Shown here: positions 33,286 to 43,400 of the stretch, in pieces
How positions within the stretch are numbered: position 1 is the first letter of the stretch
Layout of the letters: each line of letters begins with the position of its first letter
Assembly (NCBI RefSeq): GCF_030269515.1
Contig: NZ_BSTM01000001.1
Location: forward strand, 454,491 to 518,490
Reading direction: 5' to 3'
Origin: Actinomadura sp. NBRC 104412
Lineage (GTDB): Bacteria; Actinomycetota; Actinomycetes; Streptosporangiales; Streptosporangiaceae
Length of the DNA: 64,000 bases
Program-made: the position numbers and the translations under genes
Notes under the pieces: generated by a model
Database searches by the model: none
Told to the model about the DNA's origin: nothing
Seen by the model: only the letters and a program-made list of their open reading frames with translations

Positions 33286-33519
33286 GCCTCCTGCCCCCTG
33301 GTTCTCGTGACCGATCCGCTTGACGCTCCTCCCATGTCCTCACCCCGCCGGGTTTGCCCTAACACCAGCGACGAATCCCGGTATGGCAAATGGCGGGCCT
33401 TGTCCGCCTGAGCCTGGGCGTCCGTCCCGATCATGGGGAGTGGCCGGTTCCCGCGGGTCTCGGTACGGTGGCCCGGAGGGTCGGCGAGCCTGATGATCCA
33501 GCCCCCGGAGGGAGACGGC

Positions 33520-34392
33520 GTGCGCGTCGTAGAGCGTCACGAACTCGATCTTGCGTTCGCGAAGGAGCAGGTCGGGCGGTTCCACAAGCGCGCGATGGAA
33601 AGCGACATCCCCAGGCTCACGCGCACCCCGGCACGCCTGCGCGACCTGCTCACCCACGCGCTGGGCGAGCTGGGGTACCGGTGCGCGGCCGACCCCGGCG
33701 CCTACGAGGGGCACACCTGGGAGGCCGCCACGCTGGCCATGCAGGCCGGGGCCGCCGTCTTCCAGGTCGCGCAGCGCACCGAGGGCACCGTCGAGTGCAA
33801 GATCTACACCGAGCCGGTGGCGATCCCGGCGACCGGGCCGACGCACTGGTCGAACGAGGCCAACTGGCTCAAAGCGCTGTTCCTCACGATGATCTGCCGG
33901 GAGCGCGAGCGCACCGACATGCTGTGCGCCGTCCCCGAGGAGCTGCTGCGGGCCTCGGACGCCGGCGGGGTCCCGCTCCCCTACCTGGAGCACTGGGGCC
34001 GCGCCCTGCGCACGTGGTGGCGGCGGGAGCCCGAGCACTACGACCACCTGATCGAGGCCGTGCGGCAGGCCGACCCGGACGCGCCCGGCCTGGACCGCGA
34101 CGGCGGCGAGCACATCGCGCTGCTGGCGTTGCCGCGGATGAAGATGTTCAAGGCGATCGCCGAGAACGACGAGGCCGCCTTCAACGGCGCCCTGTTCGAG
34201 GCGCTCGAACTCCACCGCACCTACTGGACGCGGGACGACGAACGCGCCGCCAACTCCACGTCCTACATCGCCCTCGAACCCCTCGCGCTGGCATGCCTGG
34301 CCAGGGAGTTGGGGTTCACCATCGACGTCCAGTCGCCCTACATCCCCGAGGCGCTGCTCGACGGCCGCTGGGTGGGTGAGTTCCCCACCTGA
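33520..34392 (+). CDS. Imm49-family immunity protein
   Basis: A 290-residue cytoplasmic, all-helical protein matching the Imm49 family of polymorphic-toxin immunity proteins. The opening is acidic and basic mixed (RHELDLAFAKEQVGRFHKRA), then LRDLLTHALGELGYRCAADP, THWSNEANWLKALFLTMICR and a C-terminal TSYIALEPLALACLARELGF. A GTG start at 33520 with GGAGGGA five bases before it is preferred to an in-frame ATG 29 codons upstream. It converges with the last gene of the toxin operon, separated by 21 bp. It probably protects against one of this strain's or a relative's toxins. Confidence 0.8.
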   Translation: MRVVERHELDLAFAKEQVGRFHKRAMESDIPRLTRTPARLRDLLTHALGELGYRCAADPGAYEGHTWEAATLAMQAGAAVFQVAQRTEGTVECKIYTEPVAIPATGPTHWSNEANWLKALFLTMICRERERTDMLCAVPEELLRASDAGGVPLPYLEHWGRALRTWWRREPEHYDHLIEAVRQADPDAPGLDRDGGEHIALLALPRMKMFKAIAENDEAAFNGALFEALELHRTYWTRDDERAANSTSYIALEPLALACLARELGFTIDVQSPYIPEALLDGRWVGEFPT

Positions 34393-34413
34393 CCGCTCTG
34401 GTCCTAGGGAGCT

Positions 34414-35658
34414 CTAGGAAGCGGGCGGGGGCGGCCCCATGAGAAGGCCCTGCCATTCGAGGGTGCGTATCGCGGCCTCATGCGCCGCCGGGCCGACCTC
34501 GGGCAACCGGAACCCCTGGGAGCGGATGTGCTGGACCAGGTCAGGGGCGGGCGCGACGCCATGGGCGCGGAGATGGTAGGGGACCCCTCCCAACCAGACC
34601 CACGTGCCGTCGGTATGGAAGGTGTTCGGGACCCTTGCGGGACGTCCCGGGTCGTAGCCGTCCGCAAGGGGCGCGCCGCCGTCCCACACCACGGGCGCCT
34701 GCTCCAGGTAGGCGATCAGGGCGTCCCGCTCGTGGTCCGGGACGGGCGGACGCTGCACCACCGCCACGTCATCGGGCGCGGGATTGAACGCGATGGGCAG
34801 GGACTGCTCATAGCGAGCGGCGAGCCGCCCCAGCTCGTAGAGGCTTGCGGCGGTCTGCTCTTGCGCGTCCTGCGGAACGGCGCCCGCGCCCTCCGCAGAC
34901 ATCGCACGGCAACGCGCCAGCGCCTCGATCGCGGGCACACCCTGCTCGTACAGCTCGCGTAGGCGAAGGACCCACGGGCCACCGGCGTTCACTCCCGCGA
35001 CGCCCGCGTCCTTACGCGCCATATAGGAGGCGGCGTTCTCCGTGGGGGAGGCCCACAGGTAGCCGAGCAGGACCGATCCTCGCATGACCGGCAGATACCG
35101 GACCGGCCCCTGCGTCTCGGGCGTGTAGCTGGGCGGCAGTTCGAAGGTCAGCGGGCCCCAGCCCTTGGACCTGTCGGCCGGCGTGCCGTCCGGGTACTCC
35201 CCGTCCTGGATCAGCGGACCGGGCGTCGGCGGGCGCCCAGGGTCGGCCAGCGCCTCCACCTGTTGCAGCGAACCGGCCGTCTCCTCCCGCACACCGGCCG
35301 GGACGCCGCCGCCCCGCGGATCCTCGGGCGCCCCGATCCAGCGGCGGATCGCCTCCCGCGCGGGCAGCCCCTCCGCGTAGGCCCGCTGGAGCCGTTCCTC
35401 CCAGATGAAGAGCGCGTACCAGCCCTCCTGGAAGAACTCCCTGCGCCGCAGGAAACCTGCGGCCCTGTCGGTCACCGACGCCCACAGGAAACCGATATGG
35501 CGCCCGCCCAGCATCACCGGCAGGTAGACCACCGGCTTGCGCGTGAACGGTTCGTAGGTCTCCGGCGGCGGCTCCCTGTACGCGGGCACCCCCGACGGAG
35601 CCCCGGACGGAGGGAACCCGCCCGGCGGCGGTGACGGTACCTGGGGAGGTTGGCTCAC
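34414..35658 (-). CDS. Three-module protein of the toxin operon, possible immunity
   Basis: A 414-residue cytoplasmic protein, no named family. After a Pro-rich start (1-35) it has two copies of a module of about 120 residues. VVYLPVMLGGRHIGFLWASV at about residue 43 and VRYLPVMRGSVLLGYLWASP at about residue 183 are plainly homologous, and each is followed by a helical part ending in QEQTAASL-like sequence. The last about 110 residues (VVQRPPVPDHERDALIAYLE to the end) are a separate domain about half identical to the whole of the neighbouring 131-residue protein. It is the last gene of the toxin operon, 7 bp after that neighbour. Neutralisation of one toxin module is plausible but unproved. 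Confidence 0.75.
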   Translation of the reverse strand: MSQPPQVPSPPPGGFPPSGAPSGVPAYREPPPETYEPFTRKPVVYLPVMLGGRHIGFLWASVTDRAAGFLRRREFFQEGWYALFIWEERLQRAYAEGLPAREAIRRWIGAPEDPRGGGVPAGVREETAGSLQQVEALADPGRPPTPGPLIQDGEYPDGTPADRSKGWGPLTFELPPSYTPETQGPVRYLPVMRGSVLLGYLWASPTENAASYMARKDAGVAGVNAGGPWVLRLRELYEQGVPAIEALARCRAMSAEGAGAVPQDAQEQTAASLYELGRLAARYEQSLPIAFNPAPDDVAVVQRPPVPDHERDALIAYLEQAPVVWDGGAPLADGYDPGRPARVPNTFHTDGTWVWLGGVPYHLRAHGVAPAPDLVQHIRSQGFRLPEVGPAAHEAAIRTLEWQGLLMGPPPPAS

Positions 35659-35665
35659 AACGGCC

Positions 35666-36061
35666 TCATCGGGACGAACTCGTGATGGCGGTGACGGCGT
35701 CCTTGCGCGCGTCCTCGCTGACCTCGGGCAGCCGGAAACCGGCCGCCCTGATGTGGGCGACCAGGTCGGGTTCCGGGGGGACGCCGTGCGTCTGGAGGTA
35801 GTAGCCCACGGCGCCCGGCCAGATCCACGTCCCGTCCGTGTGGTAGGTCAGCGGCACGCTGGACGGCCGCCGCGGGTCCATGAGATCGGGGTCGAGGCTC
35901 CGCGCGGCCAGGACGATCGGCGCCTGCCGCAGGTACCGCACGACCGCCTCGCGCTCGTCGTCGGGCACCGCCGGGCGCTGGACGACGGGCGTGCCGTCCG
36001 GAGCCGTCGAGTCGAACGGCCGGGCCATGCGCAGCCCGCTCCCGGCCGGCGGCTGGGTCAT
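35666..36061 (-). CDS. Small single-domain paralogue of the 414-residue neighbour
   Basis: A 131-residue soluble protein. From PVVQRPAVPDDEREAVVRYL onward, including TYHTDGTWIWPGAVGYYLQT and HIRAAGFRLPEV, it aligns throughout with the C-terminal third of the adjacent 414-residue protein. This domain is frequent in actinobacterial toxin loci but has no assigned activity. No signal peptide or membrane helix. It lies 14 bp after the 146-residue gene and 7 bp before the 414-residue gene. Conceivably an immunity protein or an adaptor. Confidence 0.75.
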   Translation of the reverse strand: MTQPPAGSGLRMARPFDSTAPDGTPVVQRPAVPDDEREAVVRYLRQAPIVLAARSLDPDLMDPRRPSSVPLTYHTDGTWIWPGAVGYYLQTHGVPPEPDLVAHIRAAGFRLPEVSEDARKDAVTAITSSSR

Positions 36062-36075
36062 CGCGCTCCCCTCCC

Positions 36076-36516
36076 TTACCTTTCCTGTCCGTTGTCGTGC
36101 CCGTTCGCGCCCGGAGGAAGGTATCCGCGGCCCCGGGCGCGCAGTTCGGCCTCGAAGAGCCCGTGCGTCCGCTCGCGGAGGGTGCGGACCAGGGCGGCCT
36201 CCTCGGCCGTCAGGTCGCGTCCCTCGGCCCTGGCGGTGTCCTCCAGGCCGTTGATGGTCTCATACAGGGCGTGGACGGGACCTTCGCCCTTGACGTGGCG
36301 GGCGCGGTACTCCTCCACCCTCTGGACGAACTCGTCCCGCGTCACCGTCTCGATGTCCGCCTGCGTCCCGTAGCGGATCTTCCGGACATAGCTCATGTCG
36401 CGCAGGAACTCCCCGGTCTGCGGGGAGACCGCGAGGCAGTCCAGCCCGCCTCCGGGCGGCCCGACGAAGACGACCGGCCGCCCTTCGTAGACGTAGTACT
36501 GCGGGAGGTCGCTCAT
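36076..36516 (-). CDS. Small acidic/charged protein of the toxin operon, unknown
   Basis: A 146-residue soluble protein. The first half is beta-rich (YYVYEGRPVVFVGPPGGG, then FLRDMSYVRKIRYG), and the second half is a charged helical region ending in a flexible polar tail (GANGHDNGQER). No family is recognised. The ATG at 36516 overlaps the stop of the TY-Chap-like gene by 4 bp. A longer in-frame start inside that gene is rejected. The setting among coupled small genes after a toxin suggests immunity or accessory function. Confidence 0.7.
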   Translation of the reverse strand: MSDLPQYYVYEGRPVVFVGPPGGGLDCLAVSPQTGEFLRDMSYVRKIRYGTQADIETVTRDEFVQRVEEYRARHVKGEGPVHALYETINGLEDTARAEGRDLTAEEAALVRTLRERTHGLFEAELRARGRGYLPPGANGHDNGQER

Positions 36517-36983
36517 GTCCTCGTCTCTTCGGCCGGGGTCTCTTCGTTCGAGGCGGGCGCGAGACCCAGACGGGGAAGTTCGAGGTCGTCGCCGGTGCGC
36601 TCGTTCCACGCCTGGTAGGTCCAGCCATCGGGGCCGGCGATGCCGTAACCGTCCCGGAGGGCCGTCACGACGCTGTCGGCGAGGTCGCGGTACTGCCGGG
36701 ACGACGCGGGCCAGGAAAGCGTCCGCCACCAGTTCTCATGGCCGGGGGGCAGGGGTTCGTTCCATCCGGCCCGAGCGATCGCCCGTTCCCCTTCCCGCGT
36801 GGCACGAGCCGGCTCGGGAAGCCAGGAATTGACGACGACGTAGGCGACGAGCTCGGCGTCTCCCTGGGAGAACTGCGCGTACCGGCCGCGCTCGTCGGGC
36901 TCGGACACCACCAGGAGCGCACCGGCCGGCAGCCCGGCGAGCTCCTCGGCCAGGCCGCTGGCGAACTCCTCCCACGTCATCAC
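36513..36983 (-). CDS. TY-Chap-like (YbjN/T3SS-chaperone-fold) protein
   Basis: A 156-residue cytoplasmic protein with the look of the TY-Chap N-terminal domain. An a/b fold opens WEEFASGLAEELAGLPAGAL and continues with RYAQFSQGDAELVAYVVVNS, then WWRTLSWPASSRQYRDLADS with closing helices. Such proteins are proposed secretion chaperones or immunity factors in actinobacterial type VII toxin loci. It is coupled by 4-bp overlaps to the genes on both sides. The family assignment rests on pattern memory and needs a profile search. Confidence 0.6.
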   Translation of the reverse strand: MMTWEEFASGLAEELAGLPAGALLVVSEPDERGRYAQFSQGDAELVAYVVVNSWLPEPARATREGERAIARAGWNEPLPPGHENWWRTLSWPASSRQYRDLADSVVTALRDGYGIAGPDGWTYQAWNERTGDDLELPRLGLAPASNEETPAEETRT

Positions 36984-37462
36984 AGCTCCTGGTACACGTC
37001 CCGGTCGTATTCGTCGATGTACTCGTTGGTGGAGAGCGCGATATCGACGATCACCGAGTACTTGAGCACCGAGACGGTCGAGTTCTCACCACGCCACCGC
37101 ACCTCGGGGGTCTCTCCGGGGAGCCGGTGCGTCGGCGGGCCGAGCGCGGCCGACACCGCCTCGACCGACTCGGCGAAGACGTCCTGGAGCCAGGCGCGTT
37201 CCTCGGCCGACTCCCGATCGATGTCCGAGCACACCGCCGCCCGGACATGCACCGCCCGGCCCTCCTCGAATTCAAAGTTCCCGGTGGCGATTCCGAATCT
37301 CGTTCCCAGCCGGGCCCCCATTTCACGAAGGGACTCGACCGTCCAGTCGAAGGCCGCGGCGATCGCGGGGACATCGTCCGGATCACGCGGCCACTCGAGA
37401 GCGCGCAACCGCAGGGCCATATCCGCGAGTTCTTGATCGGACAGCCTCCGGAAGTCACTCAT
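36980..37462 (-). CDS. DUF6301-like protein directly after the toxin gene
   Basis: A 160-residue soluble protein. The helical N-terminus RRLSDQELADMALRLRALEW and the later VRWRGENSTVSVLKYSV resemble DUF6301, a family seen mostly next to actinobacterial polymorphic toxins. It starts 6 bp after the stop of the 3016-residue toxin gene, the classical position of the cognate immunity gene for the C-terminal toxin module (here a PD-(D/E)XK-like nuclease). It overlaps the TY-Chap-like gene by 4 bp. Confidence 0.65.
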   Translation of the reverse strand: MSDFRRLSDQELADMALRLRALEWPRDPDDVPAIAAAFDWTVESLREMGARLGTRFGIATGNFEFEEGRAVHVRAAVCSDIDRESAEERAWLQDVFAESVEAVSAALGPPTHRLPGETPEVRWRGENSTVSVLKYSVIVDIALSTNEYIDEYDRDVYQEL

Positions 37463-37468
37463 GGACCG

Positions 37469-40400
37469 TCATCCTACTACCGGCCTCAGACCGGCGACCC
37501 GGCGCGGCACGAAGGGGGCGCCGCCCCTCGTCAGATCGAATCGCGACCACTTCACATTACCGGCCTCATCGGAATGGACGGTGTAGTACTCGACCTGAAG
37601 CGTCCCGTTGTCGAGCGCCTTCTGGAGCGCTTCCCGCAAGTCCGGGCGGTCGCGCAGCGCGGCCTTCAGGTCCGGATCGCGCTCCAGCACCCAGGCGAGG
37701 TACTCGGGGGTGCCCTGCTCCGCCTTCTTGCCGCCATCGACCAGCCGCCCGCCCAGGTCGGAGCCGACGCCCTTGGCCTCCACCACGGTGAGACGCGGAG
37801 GATCCCTGGTGAGGGCGGCGGTCACGTCCAGGGTTCCGGGCACCCCCGGCTCGTCGTCCACCAGCGGTGTGAGCCGGACGCCTCCGGCGGCGTTGGTGGC
37901 GAAGTCGATGGCCGCGACCATTCCGAGCCGCTCGCTGAGGCGCACCAGTTCCTTGTTCTTGGCGGTGTACTGGCGGGCGAGATCGGAGAGCCTGTCCAAG
38001 TCGTCGATCAGGGCGGCCCGGCGCTGCGGGTCCAGCGCGGTGTTATTGCGCACCGCCTGCGCCGCGGATTCGAGCGTATCGCGCAGTTTCTTCTGACCCA
38101 GATCGTGAATCCGCTCGATTCCGTAGAGATTGCCGCCGTCCTCTTTCTTCGGGAATCCCGCTATTCCGGGCAGCGCGTCTATCTGGGCCCGCAGCGCATC
38201 CTTTTCGGCCTCGACCTTCGCGCGCTGCGCGGCCAGCTCGTCGAGCCTCCGTTTGGCCTCGTCGCTCGGAGTGTGGTCATGGGGCCCGTCGGCCACCACG
38301 GCCTCGAAGTCGTAGGGACGTTCCCGGAACTTGTCCTTGACGAACCGCCCGGTCTTCTCGTCCTGCAACTGCTGGGTCAGCTCGTTACGGAAGGTGCCCG
38401 GATCGTCCCCGTCGAAGTGCAGCCTGCCGTCCGGGGTGCGGAACGTCGTCTCCGGGTCGCCCTCCCTGTGCAGCCTGCCGTCCGGCCCGGTGATCAGCGG
38501 CGGAGGATCGTCCTGGGACGGCGCTGCCCTCGCGGCGAGATCGGTACGCGGCCCGGCGTCCTGGCCTTCCGGCGGATCCGAGGGGTATCCGTCGTGGCCG
38601 GCGGGCGTGGTGGTGCCGTTGGGGTGGTGGGCCGTCCACGAGCCGTTCGGAGGCCAGGTGGGCTGCGGGCTGCCGTCCGGACCCCGCTCGGCGGACGACG
38701 CGAAGACGTTGCCGTCGCTGTCGGACCAGGCCAGGCCGTGCGGGGCCAGGACGGGGACGCCGAGCCTGCGGGACAGTTCGGCGGCGAAATCACCCTCGCC
38801 CGTCCGGCACGACAACAGCATGACCTCGCGGCCGTTCCAGTTCGGGTCGTTGCGGATGAGCGCCGCCACGTCGTCCACGCTCAGCCTGCGCCCGCCCACG
38901 CGCACGCCATCCGGGTCCCCGTGCGCGTCGACGACGAACCGCCGCGGATCCGCGGGGACGCGGCGGGCCAGATCGCGCATGCCGTCCTCGCCCGGGCCGT
39001 AGAAGGCGCGTCCGGCCAGGGTGGATGTGCTGTCACGGAAGACATCCCGCAGATGCTCCGGCAGGTCGGCCGGGACGTGTTGGCCGGCGGGCGCCTCGGC
39101 CTGATGCGAGGGCTCGGCGGCGTGCTGGGGGCTCGGGGCGTCCTGGTACCAGCCGTACTGGGACGCCGCCGGGGGCCGCGCCGGACCGGCGGGCCGTCCG
39201 CTCAGGTCGGCGCCGGGGCCGCCGTCGCGCGGGCCTGGCGGCGGGACGTCCTGAAGCGCCCGGTCGAGGGCGTCCTTGAAGCGGCCGATGACCCGTTCGT
39301 TGATCGCCCGGTCGAGCGCGTCCTCCTCCGGGGTCAGCGGACGGTTCTGCTCCTCGGCCGCGTTCGGCAGGTCGCGGCGCACCTCGTACAACGCGTGCTC
39401 GTAGGCGGCGACCTCGTCGATCGACTTCAGATGCAGCCGCAGCTCGCCGATGTGACCGTTCGGCATGCGGACGGTCAGCTGGACGTCCCGATAGCCGCTC
39501 GGAACGGGGTTGAGCATCCGGTCCTTGAACGACACGATCTCGATCCCGTGCCGGGCCGCGACCGAGCGGAGGCCGTCGAGCGCCCGGTACAGGTCCGCGA
39601 CCGTATCGAACTGGATCTTGGCGCCCAGCAGATCGTTCAGCCGGCTCGCGTCCCCGCCGTAGTCACCCATGATCTTGTCGAGGGCCCGCACACGGTCCTT
39701 CTCACCGGGACGCATATGCGGTTCCCCGCCCAGCGCCGGATCGTGCACCAGCGCCCGCAGCGCCGGAACCGACTCGCGCATCCGCTGGTACAGGCCGTCC
39801 AGGTAGGAGTTCAGGTACGGGTCGTTCCTGCCGTTGGCCGGATCCACCTGGGACGGGTCGAAGTCCGGCTGGGACGGCGCGACCCGCGGGTTGCGGTCCT
39901 CGCCGGGACGCCGGCCCTCCTGCACCTCGCCCGCCAGCCGCTCGCTGATCTCGCGCTGCGCGTCGGTGAGAGGAGTGGGCTCGGCCTTCGGCCCCGTCCC
40001 GTCCAGGATCGCCTCGGGACCGCGCCGCTCCACGTCCGCGACCGCCTGCTCCAGAATGCCGACCGCCTCGGGGTGGCCGAGCAGGCTGTTGAGCGTTTTG
40101 GGACGGGACAGCAGCGACTCCCGCAGCGACGTCTCCAGCGCGTTCAGCCCGTCCCCGGCGACGATGCGCGCCAGCTCCGGGTGATGGGGAAGGTCCTCCT
40201 CAAGCCGGCGGCGGAGGTCGCTCCCGAGAGGCTCGCCCGCCCGCTCCAGCATCCGCTGGACCTGCGGGTCGTCCATGACGCGCCGCACCGTGTCGTCCGG
40301 CCGGCGTGCGGCCTCCGACGGTGGTTCCGCGCCATGGTTCGCGTCGCCCTCACTCGGCGACGAGGCCAGCTCACCGCCGCGCGCCGCCACGGTTCCCGGA

Positions 40401-43400
40401 GGCGGACCCGGCGGGATCGCGGTGGCCCGGATGTCGTAGACGGGCCTGCCTCGCTCATCCACCCCCCGGTACTCCACGCTGGTGATCTCGTACCGGGTGC
40501 CGCGCGGCAGGATCAGCTCGCGCTGGTCCGGATAGGCGCTGTCGTGCCCCATCCAGACACCGCGCGACCCGGGCGGCAGGTCGATGTGCATGTGGTAGCT
40601 GAACGGGTTGCCGTCCACGGTCGCCGGATCCCGCCCGAGCGAGGTGGACATGTACGCGGGCTCGGTCTGCGTCGACCCCACCAGCAACGCCGGGTCGCGG
40701 CTCCCCAGCGGCGTCCCGTCCGCGAGCCGCATGAACGACACATCGTGCAGCCCGCGCTCCACCTGGATCGGCTCGGGAAGCGGCTGGTTCAGGGCCTGGT
40801 CGAGTTCGGCGATCCGCTGGTTGAACGCGTCCACCGTGGGCGGCCCGCCCAGGTACTGGGCCAGGAACTCCCGCTGCTGCGAGGACTGCACCAGGCCGGC
40901 GATCCGGTGCTCGGGGTTGGGGAACGACAGGATGTGTTGCAGCAACGCCCGCTGCTGAGGCGACAAGCCGGGGTTGGACCACAGGCGATGCAGGTCCGCC
41001 GTCCGCGGCACGTAGCCGCCGTTCATGCGGGCCAGCTCCCACGCCGCCCGGTGCTCGTTCTCGATCCGGTTCAGGTAGCCGGGCAGATCCGCCCCGGGAC
41101 GCAGGAACGGGTTCGGCATCGACTGCACCGTGTACCAGTGCAGCGCCTGCTGAAGCTGGGGCGGCAACCCGTCGAACACATGCCCCAGATGGTTCTCGCC
41201 GTACGCGTCGCCCTCGGCATCGCTGTCGAAGCGCCGCACCCCGTCCGGCCCCACCTGCCCGGGTGCCGGGTCGGCAGGCGGAGGATCGGCCGCGGTCCAC
41301 CCGCTCGACGACACCTGCCCGTTCTCGTCCACCCGGACCGGCCCCGTCGGGCTGACCACGCGAACCCCGAGCTCCTGCGCGAGCCGCCGCCCGTACTCCC
41401 CGCCACCCACGTTGTCCGCGAGCAGCATGACCTCGCGGCCGTTCCAGTTCGGGTCGTTCCGGATGAGCCGCGCCGCCTCCTCGGGCCGCAACCTGCGCCC
41501 ACCCGGCGCCAGCCCATCCCTGTCCCCAGGCCCGTCCAGCACGAACCGCCGAGGATCCGCCGCAACCCTCCGAGCCCGCTCACGCAACGCCGGATCATCA
41601 TGCAGCGACCGCCCGGCCGGAGTCTCCCCACCCCGAGTGTCAGCCCCCACCCCGGGCTCACCAGGCGCCCGCGGCTCCCCACCCGAACTGGAATCCCCGG
41701 CCAACCGAGAATCAACAGCCGCCCCAGACCCCGCCACCCGCGGATCAGCAGGCGTTCCAGAACTCGACGCCCGCGCATCACCGGGCGCACCTGTGGACGT
41801 ACGAGAATCGCCGGACGTGCGCTGCCCAGCGACGCCGCCCGGGTCCGAAGCCGCACGCGGATCAGCCACATCCCGCGAATCCGCAGACGTGCGCGACCCC
41901 GCATCCCCTCGCGAATCAGCACCAACACCCGAAGACGCCGCCACCCGCGGATCACCGGGCGATCCGGAACCTGCCACACCCGGATCACCGGGCGTGCCCG
42001 CCGGTGCGCGGGAATCAGTGCGCTGCCCAGCGACGCCACCCTCACTCGCACGTCCACCAGCAGGCGCCGCCGAACCCGTTGGGGTAGGCGAACCAGAAGA
42101 CACACGCGGATCGCCAGGCATTCCTGAGCTTGGTGTGCGGACATCGGCGGGCGTGCGCTGCCCAGCGGTGCCCTCAGGACCCGAAGGCGCTGTCGTGGCC
42201 ACCGAGCTGGGCGCGCTAGCGGGCACACGTGGATCGCTTGGCGTGCGCTGGCCGGTGGTGCTTTCCGGGCCTGAAGCCGTACGCGACCCCGCTCTTGGAT
42301 CAGCGCCAGTGTCCGAAGGCGTTGTCGCAGCGGGCGTGCGGGAGTCGGGGCGCTGTTCGGCGGCGGTGCCCTCGCCTGCGCGCCCAGCGGCGGGCGCAGT
42401 TGGGGTAGGCGAGTGAGAAGGCGCACGTGGATCGCTAAGCGTGGGTTGTCCAGCGTTGCTTTCTGGGACTGAAGCCGCGCGCGGGTCTCGCGGCCCCGCG
42501 TCGGCTCGTGGATCAGTGCCAGTGCTTGAAGGGGCTGCTGCGGGCGTCCAGGAGCCGGAGTCCGACCTCGCGTTGGATGTGGCGCCCGGACTCGCCGGGG
42601 CTCGGGCATCGCCGGGCGTTTCGGGGCTTGGTGTAGGTGGGGTGGGGGTGTCCGGTTGTTGGCCGGGGCCTCGGGAGGCGGCTGGGGTTCTTGCGGTGTC
42701 GGGAGGGGTGGTGACGGGGTGGCCTGGGGCGTGGCCCGCGGTGCCGGACGGGGTGGTGTCGCCGTTGGGGTGGTGGGTGGTCCAGCCGCCGTTCGGGGGG
42801 AGGTCGGGCAGGGTGCGTCCGTCCGGGCCGGTGGTGCCCGAGGAGGCGTAGACGTTGCCGTCGGCGTCGGACCAGGCGAGGCCGTGCGGGGCGGTCACGG
42901 GGACGCCCAGGCGCGCGGCCAGTTGTTCGGCGAAGGTGCCGCCCGCCGTGTCGCACGACAGCAGCATGACCTCGCGGCCGTTCCAGTTCGGGTCGTTGCG
43001 GATCAGGTCCGCGACGTCGTCGACGCCGAGCCTGCGGCCGTCGACGATCACGCCGTCGGCGTCGCCGTGGGCGTCCACGACGAACCGGTCGGGGTCGGGA
43101 GGGACGCGCTGGGCGAGGTCGCGCATGGGAGCGTCGTCCGCGCCGTAGAAGGACCGCCCGGCGGGTGTGGCCTCGCTGTTGCGGTAGACATCGCCCAGGT
43201 GGGACGGCAGTCCCTCAGGTGCTCCGGTGTCCTGCTGGTCCGCCGTGCCGGGGTCGTCGGTGGACTCGGCCGACTCGCGGTGCCGCGGGCCGTCGCCGTC
43301 CTGGGGCGGGGCGCCGCCGCCGTCCGTGGTCTCCCCGCTCAAGTCGAACTGGCGGCGCTCGTATCCCGCGTAGTACGGGTTCCCGTCGTCGTCGATGCCC

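Noticed and set aside
33433..33519. Longer start for the Imm49 gene at an ATG 29 codons upstream
   Set aside because: The GTG at 33520 has a well-placed GGAGGGA and matches the usual start of the family; the extension is Gly/Arg/Pro-rich and lies in the promoter gap.
37127..42127. A 1666-codon open frame on the plus strand opposite the toxin gene
   Set aside because: It is the antisense shadow of the toxin coding region. Very high GC suppresses stop codons; its product is a low-complexity Arg/Pro/Gly/Val string with no domains, while the minus strand has clear motifs.
41650..42740. CRISPR-like repeats
   Set aside because: The repeats are imperfect, in frame and part of the toxin's linker; there are no unique spacers and no cas genes.
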